Program-made: the position numbers and the translations under genes
In this document: positions 1-5,915 of the stretch, piece after piece
How the letters are laid out: every line of letters starts with the position of its first letter
Position numbering within the stretch: position 1 is the first letter of the stretch
The notes under the pieces: model-generated
The model's database searches: none
Seen by the model: the letters and a program-made list of their open reading frames with translations, nothing else
Told to the model about the DNA's origin: nothing
Assembly (NCBI GenBank): GCA_046313675.1
Contig: JBKBXU010000272.1
Location: forward strand, 1-6,556
Direction of reading: 5' to 3'
DNA length: 6,556 nucleotides
Source: JBKBXU01 sp046313675
Lineage (GTDB): Bacteria > Bacteroidota > Bacteroidia > Cytophagales > Cytophagaceae

Positions 1-1501
1 CGCGGGTACTATTGAAGAGCAAGGCTTTTGTGGCCAATTGGGTATCATATACATCCCTTAAGATCTTTGGCTTTTTGGCCGACCTTTCTATCGCAAATGC
101 ATTGAACTCTTCGAAAGACTTATTTACACCCTCGTAATAAGCGCCCTTCTCTTTTTCACTCAGAAAAGCGAAATGTTTTTTAAATTGTGAAATTGAGGTA
201 ACAGCATTTTTCTTATAGAACCGTTCTGCCCTATTTACATTTTTCATAGCCCAATAAACACGGGCCAGCTCCTGAAGGGATTTTAGGTAATGGGGATGCA
301 TTTCATCCAAAAGGTCTTTCCTTAACTCCAGGTTTTGAAAATGCAAACCTGCCGATTCTTCATACCGCCCCATGTTAAAATACAATCCGGCAAGGTCCTC
401 CCTCATACTGGCATATCCCATATTTCGCTCCCCCATAGTCAACCTGAACGTATCCAGGGCGGAAAGGTACAGTTGCTCTGCTTCGGGAAATTCTTTACGT
501 ATTTTACTTATATCTGCCAACAGCTTGACAGAGTACACGTAATCATGGTGTTTACGGCTCAGGGCTTCTTCCTGTATGCGTATGGATTTATTTAAAAGTG
601 ACGATGCGGTCAAAAGGTAATCTGCCTGAATCAATATTTCGGCTATGTAACTCTGCGTCCTGGCACACTCCGGATGCTTGGGAGAAAATAGTTCTTTCTG
701 AACCATTAAAGCCCTGTACAAATAGTCAAAAGCTTTGCTCGGGTTATTTAGTTTGGAGTATAAAAGACCGGTATAAATAAGGACTTGAGCAAATTCCTCC
801 GTTTGTGTCAATTCATTGTATTGAAAGGTGCTGATGGCCTGACGATACAAAGCTTCTGAAGCAGTATAAGATCCTTTTATAAAATAAAAATATCCCTGGT
901 GGCCAAGGTTATCAGCAAAGCCCACCATACCTTCCTGTTTACGGTTCTTTTCAAAAAGGTCACCTGCCAGATGCAGGTAGGTCTCGGCTGCTAGCAGCTC
1001 CCCTTTCACCTGGTTGATCATACCCAAACCATTTAAGGCAAGGGCATATTCCCTGCTTGCCTTACCGGAAACTTGTCGGCTCAATTCCTCCATGCGTAGC
1101 AGTATTCTTTCGGCAACAATGTAATTTCCGCTTTTCATAAAAATAACAGCGGCCGGGTAAAGGTATTTCAGGTACAAGCGGTCTTTTTCTCCAACGTATT
1201 TTTTTATTTCATAAAGGAGTTTTAAGTAGTCTTGTTTTGCTTTTTCATAGTTTCCTTTTTCATAAGTAAGTCGGGCTATCTGTGCCAGTACATGGATGTA
1301 GGAGGTATCAGATTGTTTTTTTTCCTCCAATTCCTGCTTTTTATGTTCAAGCAGCAATAGCTTTTTTTCACGAACATTAAAGGTTCTATCAGAAACCTGA
1401 GAAGAAAATGTATCAGGCATATCTATCTCTTGCCCAACAGGGCTTTGGGCCTGAAGGTAGCCGATGACAAATAAAAATAGAAATACAAAAAAAACTCTCA
1501 T
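1..1501 (-). CDS. Secreted TPR-repeat protein, N-terminal part of a probable TPR-CHAT protein (partial, cut by left edge)
   Basis: The frame is open from the ATG at 1501 to the window edge: 500 codons, no stop, no frameshift. Residues 1-19 (MRVFFVFLFLFVIGYLQAQ) form a Sec signal peptide, so the protein is exported. Residues 44-63 are Lys/Glu/Leu-rich and may form a short coiled coil. From about residue 70 to 430 there are degenerate tetratricopeptide helices with the usual spacing, for example YEKGNYEKAKQDYLKLL (80-96), LYSKLNNPSKAFDYLYRAL (247-265), FPEAEQLYLSAL (338-349) and YFNMGRYEESAGLHFQNLEL (374-393). Residues 441-498 (KKHFAFLSEKEKGAYY, then YDTQLATKALLFNST) match the stretch that in Bacteroidota TPR-CHAT proteins joins the TPRs to a C-terminal CHAT (caspase/separase-like) protease domain. 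The catalytic His/Cys region would lie outside the window, so the CHAT call is an inference. It is the third gene of the receptor cluster, 6 bases after the lipoprotein stop. It could instead be a TPR scaffold with an inactive CHAT. Confidence 0.82.
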   Translation of the reverse strand, partial: MRVFFVFLFLFVIGYLQAQSPVGQEIDMPDTFSSQVSDRTFNVREKKLLLLEHKKQELEEKKQSDTSYIHVLAQIARLTYEKGNYEKAKQDYLKLLYEIKKYVGEKDRLYLKYLYPAAVIFMKSGNYIVAERILLRMEELSRQVSGKASREYALALNGLGMINQVKGELLAAETYLHLAGDLFEKNRKQEGMVGFADNLGHQGYFYFIKGSYTASEALYRQAISTFQYNELTQTEEFAQVLIYTGLLYSKLNNPSKAFDYLYRALMVQKELFSPKHPECARTQSYIAEILIQADYLLTASSLLNKSIRIQEEALSRKHHDYVYSVKLLADISKIRKEFPEAEQLYLSALDTFRLTMGERNMGYASMREDLAGLYFNMGRYEESAGLHFQNLELRKDLLDEMHPHYLKSLQELARVYWAMKNVNRAERFYKKNAVTSISQFKKHFAFLSEKEKGAYYEGVNKSFEEFNAFAIERSAKKPKILRDVYDTQLATKALLFNSTR

Positions 1502-1507
1502 CGAATA

Positions 1508-2266
1508 TTATCTATGAAATTCATACTGAATTATACAGTCTTCCACCACATCCATATCCAGGGCTGCTTCTTCCAGGCCTTCCAGTATTCCTTCCTGTCT
1601 ACCTGCGGCAAAACCATCGGAAGCAAGTGGGTTAGCCGGAGTATAATTATCTAAAAACGATCTGTAAAAACCATATCCAAAGTACGTCTTATATGTATAT
1701 GGATAATCATCCAATCCTGATCTGTAGTCCTCGGTATACCCTTCATAAAAGCCATAAATTTTTCCATAGGCTTTTGCTTCCTCATAGCCACTGGCGGCAT
1801 TGGCAAAATAAGCGGCATCCCAACCATCATAGTACCCATAGTAATAGCCAAAACTAAACATACTATTAAAGTTTGTTCTTCCTCTGAGAATCAATTGACT
1901 ATTGTTCAGCTTTTCGATCTTTAATATAGCTGCACGTTCCCCAAACAACTCAAATATTCCTTTATCAAAGTGCAGGTGGGATTTATCATAAATAAATTTC
2001 CAGGCTCCTTCTATGTTTCGCGAGAAATAAAAAGGCTCATTATTTACAGAATGATATACCCCTGTATTAAAAAACCTGATTCGGAAATCATCGGTAAAGG
2101 AATAATCATTTACATAGGATTCATACAATGCTCCACCCCGAAGTACATAAATTTTTGTTTCATGAAACGTCCATTCACCTTCCAGCTCCTCATTAATACT
2201 AAGGTCTTCTTTTCCTGAACAGGAAAGTAAAAACATACTAAGGATAAAGTAAAAAACCTTTTTCAT
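1508..2266 (-). CDS. Putative surface lipoprotein with lipocalin-like beta domain and Tyr/Gly-rich GX3 repeat
   Basis: This is a 252-residue protein of no recognised named family. Residues 1-16 (MKKVFYFILSMFLLSC) are a lipoprotein signal ending in lipobox LLSC with Cys16. The following SGKED has the Lys/acidic character of Bacteroidota lipoprotein export signals, suggesting surface display. Residues 27-130 look like a small beta-barrel of lipocalin-like type: LEGEWTF at 28-34, a second Trp strand GAWKF at 87-91, and alternating strands LKIEKLNNSQLILRGR at 115-130. The last eight residues (IIQYEFHR) resemble the closing strand of such barrels. Between them, residues 138-201 hold 18 tyrosines and a strict four-residue spacing of Gly or small residues, with a second GX3 run at 218-234. 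The ATG follows the receptor stop by one base, and the gene ends 6 bases before the TPR gene, so it is very probably co-transcribed. By analogy with other receptor/lipoprotein pairs it may bind the receptor or its ligand; that is an inference. Confidence 0.85.
   Translation of the reverse strand: MKKVFYFILSMFLLSCSGKEDLSINEELEGEWTFHETKIYVLRGGALYESYVNDYSFTDDFRIRFFNTGVYHSVNNEPFYFSRNIEGAWKFIYDKSHLHFDKGIFELFGERAAILKIEKLNNSQLILRGRTNFNSMFSFGYYYGYYDGWDAAYFANAASGYEEAKAYGKIYGFYEGYTEDYRSGLDDYPYTYKTYFGYGFYRSFLDNYTPANPLASDGFAAGRQEGILEGLEEAALDMDVVEDCIIQYEFHR
1565..1615 (-). repeat. GX3 repeat block 2 in the lipoprotein (5 steps)
   Basis: Residues 218, 222, 226, 230 and 234 of the lipoprotein are G, G, G, G and A in the segment GFAAGRQEGILEGLEEA. 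This repeats the four-residue spacing of the first block but in a different register, after a 33-residue break that contains prolines and aromatic residues. It is richer in Glu and Leu and poorer in Tyr than block 1. A helical hairpin packing on block 1 is a possible reading, not shown by the sequence. Confidence 0.75.
1715..1849 (-). repeat. GX3 repeat block 1 in the lipoprotein (12 steps)
   Basis: Within the lipoprotein, residues 140, 144, 148, 152, 156, 160, 164, 168, 172, 176, 180 and 184 are G, G, G, A, N, G, A, G, G, G, D and G. Nearly every fourth residue is small for 45 residues, with Tyr, Phe, Trp, Glu and Asp between. As an alpha-helix this puts a slowly rotating glycine stripe along one face, as in GxxxG packing. 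The repeat is at protein level; the DNA is not a clean tandem repeat. Confidence 0.8.
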
Positions 2267-2267
2267 C

Positions 2268-4589
2268 TTAAAGCTTAATATTTATGCCTGCTAATATCCT
2301 TGCAGGATCCTGAGGAGTTAGTGGCATGCCCTCATCATTTCCTGAATATACATGATAATGTCTGACATTTGTCAAATTATTCACTCTACTAAAAACCGAC
2401 ACTTTAATAGTTTCACGAGATACGAGTTCATAGCGCATTCCCAGGTTCAATATCATAAAAGAATAATTGCTAAAGTATTCACCATTCGGTCCATCTCTTA
2501 AATTGGAATTGGAAGGTGATCTATAGATTATTCTTGGTGAGATGGAAAACCGGTGATGTACTATATCAACTCCTGATTTTACAGAATGCTTTGCCATATA
2601 AAGCAAAGGCTGATAATTTATATCTCCATTGACATAGGAATAAGCACCATAGGTATTAAAGGAAAATGTCCCGATTTTCAATAGGTAATTTAACCTTACC
2701 GTACCTCCATGTATATCAGAGACACCTTCATTTATGGAAGTTTCCAGCCGGGAGGCATACATATTATCGGGCTGCAGGTCTCTGGACGCAACACCATAGA
2801 GGTTTATAAGATCAGAAATCTGCGTGTAATAAGCATTGACGTTCAAAGAAAGGTTTGGGGTAATGAAATAACCGGCACTAAACTCCGCAGACCTGAGTTT
2901 TTCAGGCTTCAGGTCAGGATTTGGAATTCTGTAATAATCAGCAAAGAGTCCATATTCGGATGAATATCCATAAAAAGCTCCCGATTGTTCAAAAGCTTTG
3001 CGTGGAGAAGGAGCCAAAAAAGACTCTCCATACAGTAATTTTACCCTGAGTTTTTTGACAGGCGAAAAAACCAGGCCCAAACGAGGGTTAAAACTACCAC
3101 CAAAACGGGTGTTGTAATCGTATCGCATGCCCAGGGTTGCTACAAGTATCTTAACAGGCGTAAACTGTACCTGGGCAAAACCACCGTAGTTTTGATAATT
3201 AAGATAATAGAAATTTTGATTTATAGCCAGACTATCGTTAAAAACAGGCTCTTCATTTTCAGTAATATACGATTCATATCCGGCAGCACCTATAAAGTAA
3301 ATATTCTGTAGCTCCAAAGGCTGGTTTGGGTCAATGGGCTTAGGCGATAAACCAGTTCTTGGTAAGGCTGAAAGATTCTCAAAAGAAAGCCCTCCGATAA
3401 AAGTTGCTTTTGAGGAAATGTCATAATTAAGTTGCTCCTCAATCTTAAAACTTTTCCCAAAAGAGTAAATATAACCTCTTTGCCACCTTGAAGCGGCACT
3501 GGCAAAATGGCTTTCCGGATCGGTTTTATAAAAATTTTGCGTCAAATGCGTTTGAAGCCCCCACCGTTTATTAAAAGATGTATAATTGTGTCTGGCGTAA
3601 AAAACATCCTGGATCATATGAATGTTAGCTAATCCATCCCTGGTGGTATATTGAGGGTCTACCCCGTGGGCAGAGCTATGTCGTTCCGAATGCCGGACGT
3701 AACCTACAGTAAAATTCTCGTAGGTAATATCCGCATTAATGAAATATGAAAAGGTAGGCATAGCATATTCACTAGAGAGGCTGTTCCCATGAAAACTACT
3801 TCCTGCCCATCGCTCAAACGTTCCCATATGGTAGATTTGATTATAAAAGGGAGATTCCATAATTCGTCCGTTAGGGCCAAGCTCCTGCAAATGCCATCGA
3901 TACTCATGGGGATAATACTTGCTTAAATTCGGCTCGCCCGAATAATAATGGTGGCCGGTTAGAGAGAAATTGACCTTATCTACTTTAAGTCCCCCAACGA
4001 AAGAATTATCAAAGGTCGTAAAATTTCCTCCCATGGAACTCACCTCAGCTCCTTTCACTGTCCCTTCCTGAGAGCGAGTTATAATATTAATAATACCACT
4101 AAAAGCATCCACACCGTATAAAGCAGACGCAGGCCCCAACACAACTTCTACCCTTTGGGCATTGGCCAGTGAAAATTGGGTTCCTAAGATATATCCATCG
4201 CCGGTAGCCGGAGTAATACGGATACCATTCAAAAGTATCAACACTTTTTCATTTCCTGCAACCCCCCTTATGGTAATCTGATTTCTAAATTCAGGATTAG
4301 AGTTCTTTTGAATTTCTATTTCAGGAATATCTTCGAGTAAGTCAACCAGGTTGCGGTAGCCTCGGGTATAAATAATTTCTTCCGTAATTACATATGCGGT
4401 AGCGGGAGCATCCAAGACACTTTGCTTCTTTTTAGAGGCTGAAACAATGCCCACATTCAGAAGTTCTTCCAGGGAAACATCAAATAATTCATATACCTCT
4501 ATTTCCTTATTTTGAGATTGAACTTTTTCAGGAAAAGCTACTATTAAAATAAGTGACAAAAAACAAAGAAACCGAAACACAAAAGACAT
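2268..4589 (-). CDS. TonB-dependent outer-membrane receptor
   Basis: This 773-residue protein is an energy-coupled importer in the outer membrane, driven by TonB-ExbBD. From the ATG at 4589, residues 1-26 (MSFVFRFLCF... ending VQSQ) are a signal peptide. Residues about 35-172 are the plug: FDVSLEELLNVGIVSASKKK, DAPATAYVITEEII, GYRNLVDLLEDIPEIEI, ITIRGV, VLILLNGIR and VEVVLGPASALYGVDAFSGI, all hallmarks of the family. The remaining ~600 residues have alternating aromatic beta-strands with the typical barrel segments LGMRYDYNTRFGGSFNPRLG and NPDLKPEKLRSAEFSAGY, and end in a terminal strand ILAGINIKL. Length is normal for a 22-strand barrel. There is no N-terminal carboxypeptidase-regulatory-like domain and no SusD neighbour, so it is closer to siderophore/cobalamin-type receptors than to SusC proteins, but the substrate is not readable. 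A longer reading starts at TTG 4619; I prefer 4589 because it is the first ATG and begins the signal peptide cleanly. It is the first gene of the three-gene cluster. Confidence 0.95.
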   Translation of the reverse strand: MSFVFRFLCFLSLILIVAFPEKVQSQNKEIEVYELFDVSLEELLNVGIVSASKKKQSVLDAPATAYVITEEIIYTRGYRNLVDLLEDIPEIEIQKNSNPEFRNQITIRGVAGNEKVLILLNGIRITPATGDGYILGTQFSLANAQRVEVVLGPASALYGVDAFSGIINIITRSQEGTVKGAEVSSMGGNFTTFDNSFVGGLKVDKVNFSLTGHHYYSGEPNLSKYYPHEYRWHLQELGPNGRIMESPFYNQIYHMGTFERWAGSSFHGNSLSSEYAMPTFSYFINADITYENFTVGYVRHSERHSSAHGVDPQYTTRDGLANIHMIQDVFYARHNYTSFNKRWGLQTHLTQNFYKTDPESHFASAASRWQRGYIYSFGKSFKIEEQLNYDISSKATFIGGLSFENLSALPRTGLSPKPIDPNQPLELQNIYFIGAAGYESYITENEEPVFNDSLAINQNFYYLNYQNYGGFAQVQFTPVKILVATLGMRYDYNTRFGGSFNPRLGLVFSPVKKLRVKLLYGESFLAPSPRKAFEQSGAFYGYSSEYGLFADYYRIPNPDLKPEKLRSAEFSAGYFITPNLSLNVNAYYTQISDLINLYGVASRDLQPDNMYASRLETSINEGVSDIHGGTVRLNYLLKIGTFSFNTYGAYSYVNGDINYQPLLYMAKHSVKSGVDIVHHRFSISPRIIYRSPSNSNLRDGPNGEYFSNYSFMILNLGMRYELVSRETIKVSVFSRVNNLTNVRHYHVYSGNDEGMPLTPQDPARILAGINIKL

Positions 4590-4616
4590 TAAGTAAATGG
4601 ATTGCAGTACGTGAAG

Positions 4617-4624
4617 CAAATTAA
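4617..4624 (-). promoter_or_regulatory. Candidate -7 box of the receptor operon
   Basis: On the minus strand 4624-4617 reads TTAATTTG, matching the Bacteroidota -7 consensus TAnnTTTG at five of six fixed positions. It lies 27 bases before the ATG at 4589 and covers the alternative TTG start at 4619. No convincing TTTG-type -33 box is found at the usual distance, so support is weak. Confidence 0.28.
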
Positions 4625-4630
4625 TAATTT

Positions 4631-4651
4631 ATTTTCATTTAAATTGAAAAT
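4631..4651. promoter_or_regulatory. Imperfect palindrome, possible operator for the receptor operon
   Basis: ATTTTCA (4631-4637) and TGAAAAT (4645-4651) are perfect 7-base inverted arms around the spacer TTTAAAT. The element lies just upstream of the candidate -7 box of the receptor cluster, where a regulator would affect the promoter. The region is so AT-rich that a chance palindrome is quite possible. Confidence 0.3.
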
Positions 4652-4716
4652 TTTAAAAAATCCGAATACTATAAGTTTATTGTTTTTCAAACACCTCCAC
4701 ATAATCAAACGAATCC

Positions 4717-4737
4717 TGAAAATTTGTTAAACTTTCA
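4717..4737. promoter_or_regulatory. Imperfect palindrome upstream of the methyltransferase gene
   Basis: The 21 bases from TGAAA (4717-4721) to TTTCA (4733-4737) pair at eight of ten symmetric positions about the central T at 4727. The outer arms are the same TGAAA/TTTCA words that bound the palindrome at 4631-4651. It overlaps the TTTG that could serve as a -33 box for the plus-strand genes. Low AT-rich complexity makes chance a real alternative. Confidence 0.3.
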
Positions 4738-4757
4738 AAAAAGAAAATTTACCTTGC
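4723..4757 (+). promoter_or_regulatory. Candidate promoter of the methyltransferase-doxX-truC cluster
   Basis: TTTG at 4723-4726 and TACCTTGC at 4750-4757 resemble the Bacteroidota -33 (TTTG) and -7 (TAnnTTTG) elements. The -7 box appears one T short of the common form TAnnTTTGC, and the 23-base spacing is at the long end. The box ends 15 bases before the ATG at 4773, so the 5' leader would be short, as is usual in this phylum. Confidence 0.4.
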
Positions 4758-4772
4758 AGCTTTATAAATGAT

Positions 4773-5468
4773 ATGCTAAAAATTGATCTTCCGGGCCTGG
4801 CACTGCTTGACTATTTCACAGGAAATGATGATGTATCTCTTAAACTCCATAACACCTATGGCGAACCCGAAGATATGCCGGTGGAGGTTTACTTCCGGAG
4901 CAAAGAAGACTTCAATAGCCTTGAATTGATGGCTTTAGAAAACAGCAAAGGCCGGATACTGGATATTGGGGCAGGAGCTGGAAGTTTTACCATAGAACTG
5001 GAAAATGCCGGACTGGATGTAACGGCCCTGGAAATATCGCCCTCCTGCTGTCAAATCATGGAACGAATGGGCGTTCAAAACATCCTGGAGACGGATATAT
5101 GGGACTACTCAGATGAAAAATATGATACCCTTCTACTAATGATGAACGGAATCGGACTGGCGGGTTCGTTGGAGAAACTACCTGATTTCCTTTTAAAAAT
5201 GAAGGGTCTTCTAAACAAAGAAGGAAAAATTATTTTTGACAGCAGCGACATTAGTTATCTTTATGAAGGAATTGATAAACCCAAAGAGACATATTATGGG
5301 GAAATAGGGTACTGTTTCGAATACCAGGAACAAATGGGTGAATGGTTTCAATGGCTTTATGTGGACGAAAATACGCTGCAGGAAATCTGTACTTCAGTAG
5401 GGCTCAAAATGAACATACTGCACAAAAACGAATTCGATCAATACCTGGCCGAACTTAAAATGATTTAA
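4773..5468 (+). CDS. Class I SAM-dependent methyltransferase
   Basis: This 231-residue cytosolic protein probably transfers a methyl group from S-adenosylmethionine to an unknown acceptor. Motif I, the SAM-binding glycine loop ILDIGAGAGS, is at residues 62-71. The beta-2 strand VTALEIS (83-89) ends at Glu87, expected to hold the SAM ribose. TDIWDY (107-112) supplies the acidic residue near the adenine, and YDTLLLMMNGIGL (117-129) is the beta-4 strand with motif IV. GLLNKEGKIIFDSSDI (145-160) is the post-motif beta-5 region. The N-terminal ~58 residues and the C-terminal aromatic-rich region (EYQEQMGEWFQWLYV, 183-197) would determine the substrate. No family-specific signature lets me name it, and there is no signal peptide or membrane segment. 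The ATG at 4773 is the first in frame after a stop at 4728, with no Shine-Dalgarno. It leads the plus-strand cluster, with doxX 13 bases downstream. Confidence 0.9.
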   Translation: MLKIDLPGLALLDYFTGNDDVSLKLHNTYGEPEDMPVEVYFRSKEDFNSLELMALENSKGRILDIGAGAGSFTIELENAGLDVTALEISPSCCQIMERMGVQNILETDIWDYSDEKYDTLLLMMNGIGLAGSLEKLPDFLLKMKGLLNKEGKIIFDSSDISYLYEGIDKPKETYYGEIGYCFEYQEQMGEWFQWLYVDENTLQEICTSVGLKMNILHKNEFDQYLAELKMI

Positions 5469-5481
5469 ATTTTCCTCTAAT

Positions 5482-5913
5482 ATGAAAAAACTATTCAGCA
5501 TCAATTATAGTCAATCCTTAGCCCATTCCTGGCTACTATTGCTTAGAATATGCGTTTCTGCATTCATGCTCACCCACGGTTTGCCAAAGTTTCTTAAAGT
5601 TTTAGGTGGCAACTTTCAATTTGCCGACCCCTTAGGCATCGGTACGGAAGCTTCTTTGATTTTGGCAGTATTTGCCGAGTTTTTTTGCTCCTTGTTTATC
5701 ATTTTAGGCCTTGGCACCAGACTTTTTTCCATTCCTTTGATAATTACCATGTTGGTAGCGGCTTTTATTGCCCATTCGGACGATCCTTTTGCCCGAAAAG
5801 AGATGGCCTTACTTTACCTCCTTATCTACATTACACTATTGGTATTTGGCAGCGGCAAGTATTCACTTGATGCATTGATAAACAAAAGCAGAAAAAAATA
5901 TATGTATAAGTAA
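5482..5913 (+). CDS. DoxX family integral membrane protein
   Basis: This 143-residue protein has four predicted transmembrane helices, at about residues 16-33, 56-78, 81-98 and 107-123, the normal size and layout for DoxX/DoxD-like proteins. Family-type segments are LLLLRICVSAFMLTHGLPKF (18-37), with the conserved HG then Lys, and AEFFCSLFIILGLGTRLFSI (65-84), which matches the typical 'AE...GLxTR' second helix and loop. The C-terminus (KSRKKYMYK) is basic and would lie in the cytoplasm. Members are linked to redox and quinone-associated functions in some bacteria, but the role is unclear for most, and nothing here narrows it. It starts 13 bases after the methyltransferase stop and ends 2 bases before the next ATG, so it is probably co-transcribed with both. 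Confidence 0.92.
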   Translation: MKKLFSINYSQSLAHSWLLLLRICVSAFMLTHGLPKFLKVLGGNFQFADPLGIGTEASLILAVFAEFFCSLFIILGLGTRLFSIPLIITMLVAAFIAHSDDPFARKEMALLYLLIYITLLVFGSGKYSLDALINKSRKKYMYK

Positions 5914-5915
5914 AC

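Larger units (their letters stand above)
4590..4772. other. Divergent AT-rich intergenic region
   Basis: This 183-base spacer separates the start of the receptor cluster (minus) from the start of the methyltransferase cluster (plus), so both promoters must lie here or nearby. It is strongly AT-rich with long A and T runs, and contains two imperfect palindromes and a promoter-like box for each direction. I see no ORF worth calling, no tRNA and no GC-rich hairpin followed by a T run that would act as a terminator. Confidence 0.8.

Noticed and set aside
335..780. Plus-strand ORFs of 86 and 60 codons
   Set aside because: They lie antisense to the continuous 500-codon TPR gene, have no recognisable domain and show shadow-like composition.
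1651..2218. Alternative-frame ORFs over the lipoprotein gene (minus 1651-1851, plus 1970-2218)
   Set aside because: The Met/Gly-rich 1651-1851 reading is a frame shadow of the Tyr/Gly repeat; the other is antisense. Neither has a family resemblance, while the lipoprotein frame has a signal peptide and operon spacing.
2709..3907. Short ORFs overlapping the receptor gene on both strands
   Set aside because: The receptor frame is intact and matches its family along its whole length, so these are shadows.
4652..4690. A/T runs as a possible intrinsic terminator
   Set aside because: The flanking genes diverge, so no terminator is expected, and there is no GC-rich stem before the T run.
4768..4779. 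ATG at 4768 followed by two codons and a stop (a tiny upstream ORF overlapping the methyltransferase start)
   Set aside because: It is out of frame and three codons long; in this AT-rich leader it is most likely chance, with no attenuator structure nearby.
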